Assembly: GCA_964510955.1 (NCBI GenBank)
Contig: CAZEDW010000022.1
Location: 1 to 62,802, forward strand
Direction of reading: 5' to 3'
DNA from: JAFLCM01 sp964510955
Lineage (GTDB): Bacteria; Planctomycetota; Phycisphaerae; Phycisphaerales; UBA1924
Length of the DNA: 62,802 bases
In this document: positions 8,282-17,261 of the stretch, in pieces
Position numbering within the stretch: the stretch's first letter is position 1
Layout: the number at the start of each line of letters is the position of its first letter
Translations under genes and position numbers: made by a program
Notes under the pieces: generated by a model
Seen by the model: the letters and a program-made list of their open reading frames with translations, nothing else
Told to the model about the DNA's origin: nothing
The model's database searches: none

Positions 8282-9307
8282 ATGTCCAACAGTTCAGCGC
8301 CCGCCGCCCCGGCCTCGAGCAAGCCCCGCAAGTTCATCCGCGATATCGCCCCCAACGAGCGATTCGAAGGCTGCTTCTGCATCGCCAACGCGCAGCTCGC
8401 CGTCACCAAGAACGGCGACCCCTACCTCGCCTGCCTCCTCTCCGATAAGACCGGCCAGACCCCGGCGCGCCGCTGGAACATGCCGCCCGAGCTGTTCAAG
8501 CAGCTCCCCACCGAAGGCTTTGTCTGGGCCGAGGGACGCACCCAGCCGTTCAAGGGTGAGGTGCAGTTCATCATCGACAACATCGAGCCGGCCCAGCCCA
8601 CCCCGGACATGCTGCGCGACCTGATCCCCAGCAGCAAGAACGACCCCGAGCAGATGTTCGCCGAGCTGCGCAAGATCATGGCCACGCTCCAGCACCCCGC
8701 CATGAAGGCGCTCGCCGAGGCCTATCTCACCGACGAATCGCTGATGGGCATGTTCAAGCAGGCGCCCGCCGCCAAGATGATGCACCACGCCTACCTCGGC
8801 GGCCTGCTCGAGCACACCCTTAACCTGCTCCGCCTCGCCGACGTGGTCTGCCCGCTCTACCCCAAGATCAGCCGCGACATCGTCATGATGGGCCTGTTCC
8901 TGCACGACCTCGGCAAGACCCGCGAGCTGAACTGGGAGGGCGTCTTCGGCTACACCGACCGCGGCGAACTCGTCGGCCACATCGTCGAGGGCGCCATCAT
9001 GCTCCACGACAAGGCCGACCACCTCCGCCGCGACCAGGGCATGCGCTTCCCCAAGCACGCCGTCACCGTCCTGCAGCACATCATCCTCAGCCACCACGGC
9101 GAGCCCGAGTTCGGCGCCGCCAAGGTCCCCTCCACCCCCGAGGCGATCCTCGTGGCCATGCTCGACAACCTCGACGCCAAGACCACCATCGCTCTTGCCG
9201 CCGCCCGCCCCGACCGCGCCGCCGGTTATGACCTCGGCGGCAACTTCACCGAAAAGCAGTGGGCCCTGGCCAACACCAAGCTCTTCAAGCCCGACCCGTT
9301 GGGATGA
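8282..9307 (+). CDS. YhaM-like 3'-5' exoribonuclease (OB-fold plus HD domain)
   Basis: A 341-residue protein with an N-terminal OB-fold nucleic-acid-binding domain (about residues 20-105; GDPYLACLLSDKTG, EGRTQPFKGEVQFI) and a C-terminal HD phosphohydrolase domain (about 150-300). The metal-binding motifs are MMHHAYLGGLLEHT, LHDLGKTREL and LSHHGEPEFG. This architecture is that of YhaM/CBF1, a 3'-5' exonuclease acting on RNA. The ATG at 8282 begins a low-complexity Ser/Ala/Pro lead before the conserved part. It is divergent from the FIST gene, with 125 bases between. Confidence 0.85.
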   Translation: MSNSSAPAAPASSKPRKFIRDIAPNERFEGCFCIANAQLAVTKNGDPYLACLLSDKTGQTPARRWNMPPELFKQLPTEGFVWAEGRTQPFKGEVQFIIDNIEPAQPTPDMLRDLIPSSKNDPEQMFAELRKIMATLQHPAMKALAEAYLTDESLMGMFKQAPAAKMMHHAYLGGLLEHTLNLLRLADVVCPLYPKISRDIVMMGLFLHDLGKTRELNWEGVFGYTDRGELVGHIVEGAIMLHDKADHLRRDQGMRFPKHAVTVLQHIILSHHGEPEFGAAKVPSTPEAILVAMLDNLDAKTTIALAAARPDRAAGYDLGGNFTEKQWALANTKLFKPDPLG

Positions 9308-9314
9308 ACGGAGC

Positions 9315-9397
9315 GCATCAAGGCAAAAGGCATCGAGGCATCCAGAGAGGAGTTTGCCGCTCCTTCCTTGATGCCTCGATGCCCTTTGCCTTGATGC
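9315..9397. repeat. 28-bp near-perfect inverted repeat (long hairpin)
   Basis: Arms at 9315-9342 and 9370-9397 match over 28 bases with a single mismatch and enclose 27 bases that can form a smaller inner stem (AGGAG with CTCCT). It lies between the 3' ends of the YhaM-like gene (8 bases away) and tRNA-Ala (8 bases away), which are convergent, so it may end both transcripts. Internal direct repetition of the word GGCATC(A/G)AGGCA in each arm is unusual. Confidence 0.85.
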
Positions 9398-9404
9398 CTT
9401 CCAA

Positions 9405-9477
9405 TGGAGCTGATCGGGATCGAACCGACAACCTCATCCATGCCATGGATGCGCTCTCCCAATTGAGCTACAGCCCC
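9405..9477 (-). tRNA. tRNA-Ala(GGC)
   Basis: A 73-base cloverleaf on the minus strand. The acceptor stem GGGGCTG pairs with CAGCTCC with one G-U, and the discriminator is A. The D-arm is GCTCAATTGGGAGAGC. The anticodon stem CATCC/GGATG encloses loop ATGGCAT (anticodon GGC), and the T-arm is CGGTTCGATCCCG. CCA is not encoded. The G3-U70 pair that identifies tRNA-Ala is present in the acceptor stem. Confidence 0.95.
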
Positions 9478-9658
9478 GCCAAGTTGTGATCGGCACGCCC
9501 GCTTCCGCGGGTGAGCCGGGGAGGGGAGGGTAGCGGCGAACCGCACCAAGTCAAGCAGGCCGGCACCCCGGGGACGGCTGCTGTTTGGGTCTGTCCCACC
9601 CTTGACAAGCTGTCGCCGGAGCTTGCGCGGGCGGCTGGTCTGCGATAACGTCGCACGC

Positions 9659-10306
9659 ATGCCCACCAGGCACCCCGAGTTCCCGCAGCTCGTCGTCTTC
9701 GATCACCCGCTGATCCAGCACAAGCTCACCCTGATGCGCCGCAAGGACACGCCCGACCAGGTGTTCCGCGCGCTCCTGGTTCAGATCGCCGGCCTCATGA
9801 CCTACGAGGTCACGCGCACCTTCCCGGTCGACCCCGTTGACATCGACACGCCGCTCGAACGGATGTCCGGCGCGCGCATCACCGCCAAGATCACCGTGTG
9901 CCCCGTGCTCCGCGCCGGCTTGGCGATGGCCGAGGGAATCATGGAGCTCATGCCAGAAGCCCGCGTCGGCCACCTGGGTATGTTCCGTGACGAGAAGACG
10001 CTCGAGCCCGTCCATTACCTCAGCCGTCTCCCCAAAAACCTTGAAGCGGGGCCCGTCGTTCTGGTTGACCCGATGCTCGCCACCGGCGGCTCGGCGTCCG
10101 CCGCCATCCGAATGCTATTCGACCACGGCGCCCGCGACGTCCGCATGATCTGCCTGGTGGCGGCCCCCGAGGGCGTCCGGCGTCTGCTCGCCGATCACCC
10201 GCGCGTGACCATCTACGCCGCCGCGCTGGACCGTGAGCTGAACAGCAAGGGCTTCATCATGCCCGGCCTGGGCGACGCCGGGGACCGCATCTACGGAACC
10301 GGTTGA
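9659..10306 (+). CDS. upp: Uracil phosphoribosyltransferase
   Basis: Converts uracil and PRPP to UMP in pyrimidine salvage (cytoplasmic). At 215 residues it has the family length. The PRPP-binding loop is VVLVDPMLATGGSASAA at about residues 129-145. Other family features are CPVLRAGLAMAEGIMELMP, GHLGMFRDEKTL and the C-terminal PGLGDAGDRIYGT, which binds uracil. The start MPTRHPEFPQ gives the normal N-terminus. It is probably a single-gene unit; a 6-bp palindrome (CAAGCT...AGCTTG, 9606-9625) lies upstream. Confidence 0.95.
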   Translation: MPTRHPEFPQLVVFDHPLIQHKLTLMRRKDTPDQVFRALLVQIAGLMTYEVTRTFPVDPVDIDTPLERMSGARITAKITVCPVLRAGLAMAEGIMELMPEARVGHLGMFRDEKTLEPVHYLSRLPKNLEAGPVVLVDPMLATGGSASAAIRMLFDHGARDVRMICLVAAPEGVRRLLADHPRVTIYAAALDRELNSKGFIMPGLGDAGDRIYGTG

Positions 10307-10382
10307 GAAGGGTGGCATGGCCAAGTCTTCTCGGCCATGTCCCTTGGTCATGGCCCATGCCAGGAATCGAGAATAGGAACCC

Positions 10383-11540
10383 ATGCCCGAGCAGACTCGG
10401 GCATGCCTCCCGGAGAGAGCAGTGGCGAACGCAAGATCGGAATCAACGCTTGAATCCAAGCCCGTTGCCGCGAGCGTGCCTGCGCCCGTCGACCCCTTGG
10501 CTGCAGTTTTCCCGCAGCCCAGGCCCCTCGCGCCCGCGCACGCCCTTTCCGATCCCGACACCCGCATCTACGTCGGCGACTGCCGCGAGATCATCCCCCG
10601 CATCCCCGAGTGCGCCGCTGGCGGGGGGGGCGTGGACCTGATCTTCGCCGACCCGCCCTTTAACTGGAACCGCGCGTACGACAAGTGGGACGATGCGATG
10701 CCCGACGACCAGTACCTGCAGTTCACCTACGACTGGCTCGACCTCTGCATCAGCTCGCTCAAGCCCACCGGCACCCTGTTCGTCAACATCCCCGACACCT
10801 GGGCCGCCGAGATCGTCGTCCACCTCAAGCGGCGCCGCATGACGTTCGTCAACTGGTGCATCTGGCACTACCGCTTCGGCCAGAACACCACCGGCCGCTT
10901 CATCAACAGCAAGGTGCACGTGCTCTACTTCAGCAAGCACCCCACCCAGCGCACCTTCAACGACAAGGAGATCCTCGAACCCTCCGACCGCGCCACCACC
11001 TACAACGACGCCCGCACTTTCAACAAGAAAGAGGGCGAGTCCGGCCTGCGCCTTCCCATGGACGTGTGGTACGGCCCCTACTGGGGCCGCATCCAGGGCA
11101 ACAATAAGGAGCGCCGCGCCAACCACGACAACCAGATCCCCGAGGCCTACCTCGAGCGCGTCATCCGCTGCGCCTCCAACCCCGGCGACCTCGTCATGGA
11201 CCCGTTCCTCGGCTCCGGCACCACCTGCACCGTCGCCCGCGAGCTCCGCCGGCGTTCCATCGGCATCGAGTTCTCCGACGCCAACGCCCAGCGCTGCTTC
11301 GAGCGCATCAAGAGCGGCTGCATCCGCGTCCGATTCGACACCCCCAGCCGCGCCGCCAGCCCGATCTTCGGCAAGCGCCCGGTCGGCGCGGCGCAGAAGG
11401 CCCGGCTGGACGCCATGGCCAAAGGACAAGCCGCTGCAATGAGCTCGCCCAAGACCTTCGGCAAGCGCGGCCCCAAGCCCAGCGGAAAGCCCAAAGCCCG
11501 CGGCGGCCCCAACCGCCGCGCCCGGTCCAAAGACCAATGA
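10383..11540 (+). CDS. DNA methyltransferase, N6-adenine/N4-cytosine type (orphan)
   Basis: A 385-residue SAM-dependent DNA methyltransferase. The catalytic motif DPPF is at residues 90-93 and the SAM-binding motif DPFLGSGTT at about 272-280, an order in which the catalytic motif comes first (beta class). Between them is a target-recognition region (WHYRFGQNTTGRFINSK, LPMDVWYGPYWGRIQGNN). The first 55 residues are a Pro/Ala-rich lead and the last 50 are basic and Lys/Pro/Gly rich, possibly DNA-binding. AGGAA precedes the ATG by about 6 bases. No restriction endonuclease is adjacent, so it is an orphan, perhaps with a regulatory or CcrM-like role; the target site cannot be read from sequence. 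Confidence 0.85.
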   Translation: MPEQTRACLPERAVANARSESTLESKPVAASVPAPVDPLAAVFPQPRPLAPAHALSDPDTRIYVGDCREIIPRIPECAAGGGGVDLIFADPPFNWNRAYDKWDDAMPDDQYLQFTYDWLDLCISSLKPTGTLFVNIPDTWAAEIVVHLKRRRMTFVNWCIWHYRFGQNTTGRFINSKVHVLYFSKHPTQRTFNDKEILEPSDRATTYNDARTFNKKEGESGLRLPMDVWYGPYWGRIQGNNKERRANHDNQIPEAYLERVIRCASNPGDLVMDPFLGSGTTCTVARELRRRSIGIEFSDANAQRCFERIKSGCIRVRFDTPSRAASPIFGKRPVGAAQKARLDAMAKGQAAAMSSPKTFGKRGPKPSGKPKARGGPNRRARSKDQ

Positions 11541-11542
11541 AA

Positions 11543-11569
11543 AACGGTCGGCGATCCGCGCCGACCGTT
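11543..11569 (-). terminator. Intrinsic terminator between convergent genes
   Basis: A perfect 11-bp stem (11543-11553 with 11559-11569) with a 5-base loop. On the minus strand it is followed by a T run, so it ends the transcript of the PEP-CTERM-like gene at 11600; it may also stop the methyltransferase transcript from the other side. Confidence 0.85.
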
Positions 11570-11599
11570 CAGATTCAGTCGCACACAAGCAATCGTGGC

Positions 11600-12280
11600 T
11601 TACCGCCGACGGCGCGCCGCCACCAGGCCCGCCACACCCATCAGCCCCGCCGCGCCGGGCGCCGGCGTCACGAAGCCCTCGATCGTCGCGACATAGTTCG
11701 CCACGCCCGTGTTCGGGTCGCCGCCGAACGAGAACAGGCTCCAGCTCGACCCGTTGTAGAACGAGGCGTTGCTGGTGTAGAAGCCGACGAACTGCCCGAA
11801 CGCGCTGCTGCACTGCATCCCGAACTGCCCGTCGTAGTTGTAGTTCGAGGTGCTGAGCGACCAGCCAATGTTATTGAAGCCGCCGCTGGTCACGATGTTG
11901 GGCAGCGGGATCTCGACGTCAAAGAACGTGGTGCCGGGATCAAGCGCGACCTGCACGCTGGTGGCGTAGAACTGCGAGCCGGGGCCGAACACCAGGCCGC
12001 TGGGGTCGCCGTCGTTGAACGTGAAGTTCAACGTGGTCGAGCCCGCCGCCGAGCCGCCGAAGGTCGCCATGCCCATGGTGATCTTGGTGAGGGTGTAGGT
12101 GTCGCTGCCAAACCCGCTCAGCCAGCCGCCGTCGCCGTACTTCACGACGCCCGCGTTGCCCGAGTTGAACGGCGTGAAGAACCCGTTGTTGAACGAGTTC
12201 TGAAACACGATGGCGCCCTGGGCGCCCGCCGCGCCGGCCATGACAGCCGTCGCCACAACGATGGTCGAACCAATACGCAT
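11600..12280 (-). CDS. Secreted PEP-CTERM-like protein
   Basis: A 226-residue exported protein of unknown function. It has a signal peptide (MRIGSTIVVATAVMAGAAGA), a Gly/Ser/Asn/Phe-rich beta-type middle region, and a C-terminal sorting tail: PAPGAAGLMGVAG, then a hydrophobic stretch and ARRRR. Such tails are processed by exosortase-type systems and often place proteins at the outer surface. AGGAGA lies 6 bases before the ATG. It is monocistronic with a clear terminator. The tail lacks a strict PEP triad (PAPG), like the other four in this window. Confidence 0.75.
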   Translation of the reverse strand: MRIGSTIVVATAVMAGAAGAQGAIVFQNSFNNGFFTPFNSGNAGVVKYGDGGWLSGFGSDTYTLTKITMGMATFGGSAAGSTTLNFTFNDGDPSGLVFGPGSQFYATSVQVALDPGTTFFDVEIPLPNIVTSGGFNNIGWSLSTSNYNYDGQFGMQCSSAFGQFVGFYTSNASFYNGSSWSLFSFGGDPNTGVANYVATIEGFVTPAPGAAGLMGVAGLVAARRRR

Positions 12281-12538
12281 GTCAATCTCTCCTGGTGCTG
12301 AATGGTGACGTGATTCCACGCCGGGCGCCCTCCCTCAGGGTCTCGCCCGGTGATACGCTTAACCTACCACGAAAACCGCCCATCGCGAAGCAAAATCGCC
12401 GCCAGAGCCGGGTTTCACGCCCATCCGACTTGGAGCCCGTCCAGAATGCGTGAAATGCGCCGATCGCGGGACCGGATCGCTTCTCGGACCGCGCCACAAC
12501 ACCGCCTGGACCGCTCATTCCTGGCATCGACTGGGCGA

Positions 12539-14167
12539 TCAGTCGTTCGCCGAGCGCATCATCCTCTTCAGCAGCGGGCTGAGAAGCAGGATCACCAAGC
12601 CGGCGCCGATCGACACGACCACGAACATGAAGAAGTAGTCGGCGCGACCACCAAACTCGACGATGCCCGACCAGGGCATCTTGATCTCGCCCTTCTCCAC
12701 TTTCTCAACCTGGCTGGCGATCAAGCCGCCGCCCAGGTTGGCGATGAAGCTCGACAGGAACCAGATGCCCATGAGCAGCGATACATACCGCGCCGGCGCG
12801 GCCTTGGTGACATACGACAGCCCAGTCGGTGACAGGCACAACTCGCCCAAGGTATGGACGAAGTAGAGAGCGGTCAGCCAGATCATCCCAACCATCGCGC
12901 CGCCGGCGTTCATCCGGGCCGCCGCCACCATCGGGATATACCCGATGCCGACCAGCAGCAGTCCCAGCCCGATCTTGACCGGCTGGCTCGGGTTCAGCTT
13001 CCCCAGGGCGCCCCACAGCCACGTGAACACCGGGGCCAGCAGGATGATGAACGCCGCGTTGAACGACTGGAACCACGTCGACGGCATCTCCCAGCCGATC
13101 AGCGGGATGTGCAGGTCAGTGCTCTTCTCGGCAAACACGTTGAGCGTGCTGCCCGCCTGCTCGAACGCGATCCAGAAGAACGCATTGAACAGCATGAAGA
13201 TGAAGATCGTCGCCACCGGGCCCTTGTCGCCGGGCTTCTGCGCGGCGATGAAAACCAAGGTCGCCACTAGGACGACTCCCGTGATCACAGAGGGCACCAG
13301 CTTGCCAGTCGACTGCACATACTGCATCAACCCGGCCCACGAACTCTGGATCGTTCCCCCGTGGTGCAACCAACCCACCAGCGCGGACAAGCCCACTGAA
13401 ATCAGGAACAGCCACGCGAGGTGGTTCTTGGCGCCAGCGGGCGGTTCGCCGACACGCTTGAGCGTGAACGGCCTCCCCACCAGATAGGTAATCAGGCCCG
13501 CGATCATGCCGACCGCCGCGGCTCCGAACCCCCAGTGCCAGCCCACTTTCTGACCCAACGTGCCGCAGATGAACGCGCACAGGAACGCGCCGAGATTGAT
13601 CCCCATGTAAAAGATGCTGAAACCACCGTCGCGTTTCGGGTCGCCGGGCCGGTACAACTGGCCCACCATCGTGGACACGCAGGGCTTGAAATACCCCGTC
13701 CCAATGATGATGGTCGCCAGGCCGAAGATGAAGACGCTCATCCCCAGGGCGTTGTGCCCCATGTCGCCCAGGCCGCTCACGGCAAGCGCAATATGCCCCA
13801 GCGCGATCATCACGCCCCCCAGCAGCATTGACCGGTGTGTGCCGAGCAGCTTGTCCGCGATGATCCCGCCCGCGATCGGGAGCAAATACGCCAGCCCCGT
13901 ATACACCCCGTAGAGCGCGTTCGCGTCTCCTTCTGCCCACCCCCGCCCCGGGTTGATGATGTCGTACTTCGTCTTGTGGTCGAGCGCCGGGTTCTCCATG
14001 AGATACAGGACCAGCAAGGCCCGCATCCCGTAGTAGCTGAAACGCTCCCACATCTCGACGAAGAACAACAAGAAAAGTCCCGTCGGATGCCCGAGGAGTT
14101 GGCCGCCCGTCTGAGGCTGATACTGGTCTTCAGCAGGTGAACCGACGGCGGTGGTCACGTTCGACAT
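12539..14167 (-). CDS. POT-family proton-coupled oligopeptide transporter
   Basis: A 542-residue inner-membrane symporter importing di/tripeptides with protons. POT signatures are clear: LFFVEMWERFSYYGMRALL in helix 1 (the ExxERFxYY proton site), GIIADKLLGTHRSMLLGG, and FSIFYMGINLGAF in the PTR2 signature region, followed by further helices to the basic C-terminus (LLKRMMRSAND). The start at MSNVTTAVG is chosen for AGGAG about 8 bases upstream and for the usual short cytoplasmic lead before helix 1. An 80-residue loop region after helix 6 includes WLHHGGT, where extra helices typical of bacterial POTs occur. Confidence 0.92.
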   Translation of the reverse strand: MSNVTTAVGSPAEDQYQPQTGGQLLGHPTGLFLLFFVEMWERFSYYGMRALLVLYLMENPALDHKTKYDIINPGRGWAEGDANALYGVYTGLAYLLPIAGGIIADKLLGTHRSMLLGGVMIALGHIALAVSGLGDMGHNALGMSVFIFGLATIIIGTGYFKPCVSTMVGQLYRPGDPKRDGGFSIFYMGINLGAFLCAFICGTLGQKVGWHWGFGAAAVGMIAGLITYLVGRPFTLKRVGEPPAGAKNHLAWLFLISVGLSALVGWLHHGGTIQSSWAGLMQYVQSTGKLVPSVITGVVLVATLVFIAAQKPGDKGPVATIFIFMLFNAFFWIAFEQAGSTLNVFAEKSTDLHIPLIGWEMPSTWFQSFNAAFIILLAPVFTWLWGALGKLNPSQPVKIGLGLLLVGIGYIPMVAAARMNAGGAMVGMIWLTALYFVHTLGELCLSPTGLSYVTKAAPARYVSLLMGIWFLSSFIANLGGGLIASQVEKVEKGEIKMPWSGIVEFGGRADYFFMFVVVSIGAGLVILLLSPLLKRMMRSAND

Positions 14168-14479
14168 CAGCGCAGCTCCTGTTACGTCCTCAGGCGCCTT
14201 CTTCGGCACCCGTAGACCGAGTCGCGCGAGTGTATCGGATGCCCTCCCTCCCACCCCGTTCAGAGTTTGCATCACCGCAATCCCCGGCAATCGTGCGTGG
14301 TCCTCACAAAGACCAAACCCGACATCGGCGCGGATCCCGATGTCGTCACCGAACCCGCTCCCTCCCTCCGTCGTACCACTCCCGAATCTTCCTCCTCCAT
14401 CTCCGTCCGCATGCCTCCTCCAAGGCCGAGCAGCCCCGGCGGGTCCACACCCGGCCGGGGCTGTATCTTTCCCGTGCCC
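14168..14479. other. Intergenic region between divergent genes
   Basis: About 310 bases between the POT transporter and the small lipoprotein. Presumably it holds both promoters. I see no convincing RNA gene, repeat or ORF of its own; the open frame in it is the upstream extension of the lipoprotein frame, without protein-like composition. Confidence 0.5.
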
Positions 14480-14743
14480 ATGCTCACGACCCCAACCGTT
14501 CAACCGCGCACCAACGCCAGCGGCGCCCGCCCGCGCAATCTCGGACGTGCCCTCACGATCACGCTCATCGCCGCCGCGGCGACCGTCTCGGCGTGCTCGC
14601 GTCCGCTGCTCAGCCCCAAGGACCAGCGTTCGCAGTACGACCGCTACGACAAGGCCCGCAACCAGTACGCGCCGCAGTATGTCGAGGACGAATACGGGCG
14701 AAAGAAGCCCAATCTCACCGGTCGGCTCTCGCGCAAGGAGTAA
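14480..14743 (+). CDS. Small lipoprotein, hypothetical
   Basis: An 87-residue protein: basic N-region, hydrophobic core (ALTITLIAAAATVSAC) and a lipobox-like VSAC at about residues 36-39, so probably lipid-anchored. The mature part of about 50 residues is polar and Tyr/Arg/Lys rich (RSQYDRYDKARNQYAPQY). No family recognised. It precedes the amidase by 215 bases on the same strand. Confidence 0.6.
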   Translation: MLTTPTVQPRTNASGARPRNLGRALTITLIAAAATVSACSRPLLSPKDQRSQYDRYDKARNQYAPQYVEDEYGRKKPNLTGRLSRKE

Positions 14744-14958
14744 TAACCACAAGCGGGCCGCGTTCATCGAGCGGTCTCTTGTACGTCCGTGCCGTTTCTT
14801 CCGACTTTGTGCGCGATTCCGGCGCGCTACGCTTGCCCAACGCTTCTTTTTTGCGATGATTTCTTGTGGTCATCGCCGATGTTTGTCCCCGCACCGATTC
14901 GGCATCTGGCAAGAGCCGGTCGGACCAGTCAAACCAGCCGTTGAGTGGGGACCCGCGG

Positions 14959-15639
14959 ATGACCACGATCTCGACCATGCTCTCTTCCCTCCCCGAGTCC
15001 GCACGCCCACGCAGGCCCCACATCGTTCTGGGCGCCTTGGTCGCCAGCATGACTCTGGTCGGCGGAGCCCTGTTCCTGGTCGAGAATCACCCCGGGCTCG
15101 GCGGTGTCGCCCCGGCCGCCGCCGCGCTCGAACCCCGCTCCGCCCCCGCCGCCCCCGTCAACCAGAACCTCATCAAGGCCAACCGGCCCCTCGAATCCGG
15201 GCGCTGGGCGGGCATCGTGATCCATCACTCCGGCTCGCCCGCGGGTTCGCTCGACTCCATAGCGCGCCAGCACGAAGCCGCGGGCCTGAAGTGCCTGGGC
15301 TACCACTTCATCATCTCCAACGGCCAGGGCGCCCCCGACGGCCAGATCTCCCCGGGACCGCGCTGGCTCGACCAGCTCCCCGGCGCCCACGCCAAGGGCC
15401 CCGCCAGCGAAGCCCTCAACCGCAAGACCATCGGCATCTGCCTGGTCGGCGACGGCGAGAGCCGCACCTTCACCGACGCTCAGATCGACTCCCTCGCCCG
15501 CCTCGTCGCCCAGCTTCAGAAGCAGTTCAACATCCCAGCGACCGCCGTCGTCCTGCACCGCGACGTGGCCTCGACCTCCAGCCCCGGGCGCCTCTTCCCC
15601 GAGGCCGCCTTCCGTTCGCGCCTGGCTACGATGCGCTGA
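14959..15639 (+). CDS. N-acetylmuramoyl-L-alanine amidase-like protein (PGRP/amidase_2 fold)
   Basis: A 226-residue protein with an N-terminal membrane segment (HIVLGALVASMTLVGGALFL, residues 22-41), a Pro/Ala-rich linker and a C-terminal zinc-amidase domain (about 75-220). Zinc-ligand candidates are IVIHHSGSPAG (first His), GYHFIISNG and VVLHRDVASTSSPGR; the last matches the usual H-x-D/C...PG pattern of amidase_2/PGRP enzymes. The family cleaves the amide bond between MurNAc and L-Ala in peptidoglycan. The location is periplasmic, tethered by the N-terminal helix. Alternative role: 1,6-anhydro-MurNAc amidase. Confidence 0.75.
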   Translation: MTTISTMLSSLPESARPRRPHIVLGALVASMTLVGGALFLVENHPGLGGVAPAAAALEPRSAPAAPVNQNLIKANRPLESGRWAGIVIHHSGSPAGSLDSIARQHEAAGLKCLGYHFIISNGQGAPDGQISPGPRWLDQLPGAHAKGPASEALNRKTIGICLVGDGESRTFTDAQIDSLARLVAQLQKQFNIPATAVVLHRDVASTSSPGRLFPEAAFRSRLATMR

Positions 15640-15738
15640 GCACCGCCGGCCGAGCGACCCCTCACAACCGTTCCGAAGCGCTCGACTCGGCCCCACCGGG
15701 CGCCGCGACAGCCGCGGTCCCGACCTTGGGCACGCGCC

Positions 15739-17163
15739 TTGCGCCTGAATGACACCATCGTCGCCGTCGCATCCGGCTGGTCACCCGGTCACCGCGCCGT
15801 CATCCGGCTGTCGGGCCCCGACACGGTCGCCGCTCTGGCCCAGATTGCCGGCGAAACACCAGTGCCCGGGGTCCACCCCGCGCGACTGAAACTCGCCGTG
15901 GGGCAGTTGCCGGTGCTCGTCACGCTGTTTCGCTCGCCGAACTCCTACACCGGCGAAGACGGGGCCGAAATCCAGCTCCCCGGCGGCCCCGCCATCGTGG
16001 ACCAGGTCCTGCACACGCTCATGGCCGCCCCGGCCTCAGCACCCGGCGCAGCGGTGCCGACGCTGATCCGCCAGGCCGAGCCCGGCGAGTTCACCGCCCG
16101 CGCCTTTCTCAACCGCAAGCTCACCGCCGAGCAGGCCGAGGGCGTCGCCGCCCTGATCGCCGCCCGTTCCGACCAGCAGTTCCGCGCCGCGCGTTCCCTG
16201 CTCGAAGGCCGCACCGGCCGGGACTATCGCGTGCTCGCCGACGAGTTGGCCCACCTCCTCGCGCTGGTCGAGGCCGGCATCGACTTCACCGATCAGGAAG
16301 ACGTCGTACCCATCCCCGCGCCCGCGCTCGCGGCCCGCCTGCAGGCGCTCGAGCGTTCCCTGGGGGCGACGCTCCAATCCGGGGCCCCGGCGCCCCCCAC
16401 CCGTGAGCCGGTCATCGTCATCGCCGGCCCCCCCAACGCCGGCAAGTCCACTCTCTTCAACGCCCTGTTGGGCCGCACTCGCTCCGTCGTATCCCCGCGG
16501 GCGGGCACCACCCGCGACGCCGTCCGCGAAAGGCTCCCGCTCGATTCCGGGGGCTGGGGCCCGACTTTCGCCTGGCTGGTTGATATCGCCGGTCTGGACG
16601 AATCGCTGGCCTCGCGTTCCCAGATTGACGCCGCGGCACAGCAGTCCGCCCGAGCGGTGCTCTCATCGGCCGACATCGTGGTCTGGTGCGAGCCCGCGCA
16701 GCGCGCCGACCCTATCCCCTCGATGGCCAACCCCTCGCCGAATCTGGGCCGCGCCTGGGAACCGGCCCGCACCATCCCCGTCAAAGCCAAGGCGGACCTC
16801 CTCAACGGTCCTCACTCTCAGGGGATGGCCGATCCATCGCTCCGCGTGTGCGCGCTGGACGGCTGGAACCTCGGGGCCCTGCGTCGAGCCATCTCCGACG
16901 CGGCCCTTTCGGCATCTTCCCGCGGATCCCAGGAAGCAGCCCTGCTCCCGCGTCACCGGGCCGCGCTGGCCCAGGCCCTGCACGCCGTCCGCGCCGCGCT
17001 TCAAACCGCGTCCCAATCCACCACGGCGGTGTCGCTCGACCGCCCCGAGCTGGTCGCCGGTGAGCTCCGGGCCGCCCTCGACGCCCTGGGCCAGATCACC
17101 GGAAGGGTCAGCCCCGACGACGTGATCGGCCGCATTTTCAGCACGTTCTGCGTCGGCAAGTAG
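15739..17163 (+). CDS. mnmE: tRNA modification GTPase MnmE
   Basis: With MnmG it installs the (carboxymethyl)aminomethyl group at U34 of tRNAs. At 474 residues it has the full family architecture: N-terminal folate-binding domain (LNDTIVAVASG, VIRLSGP, FRSPNSYTGEDGAEIQLPG), helical domain, and an inserted G domain with G1 GPPNAGKSTLFN, G2 AGTTRD and G3 DIAG. The C-terminal FCVGK has the catalytic Cys (usual form FCIGK). The start is TTG, fixed by the conserved N-terminus. G4 is poorly recognisable (VKAKAD where N/TKxD is expected), and G3 has Ile for Thr. Both deviations merit alignment, but overall identity is clear. Confidence 0.93.
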   Translation: MRLNDTIVAVASGWSPGHRAVIRLSGPDTVAALAQIAGETPVPGVHPARLKLAVGQLPVLVTLFRSPNSYTGEDGAEIQLPGGPAIVDQVLHTLMAAPASAPGAAVPTLIRQAEPGEFTARAFLNRKLTAEQAEGVAALIAARSDQQFRAARSLLEGRTGRDYRVLADELAHLLALVEAGIDFTDQEDVVPIPAPALAARLQALERSLGATLQSGAPAPPTREPVIVIAGPPNAGKSTLFNALLGRTRSVVSPRAGTTRDAVRERLPLDSGGWGPTFAWLVDIAGLDESLASRSQIDAAAQQSARAVLSSADIVVWCEPAQRADPIPSMANPSPNLGRAWEPARTIPVKAKADLLNGPHSQGMADPSLRVCALDGWNLGALRRAISDAALSASSRGSQEAALLPRHRAALAQALHAVRAALQTASQSTTAVSLDRPELVAGELRAALDALGQITGRVSPDDVIGRIFSTFCVGK

Positions 17164-17261
17164 CGGGGGGGACGCGCTCGGAACGACGACCGCCGACCCG
17201 CGCCGCCAACCCCCACCCGAACGAATCCCAGCGACGCGAGAGTCTCTACAATCCCCCTCGC

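Noticed and set aside
9602..9648. TTGACA and GATAAC as a promoter for upp
   Set aside because: The hexamers are about 35 bases apart, twice the usual spacing.
12281..12538. A small open frame (81 codons) between the PEP-CTERM-like gene and the POT transporter
   Set aside because: No ribosome site, no conserved look, Arg/Gly-rich shadow composition; treated as intergenic.
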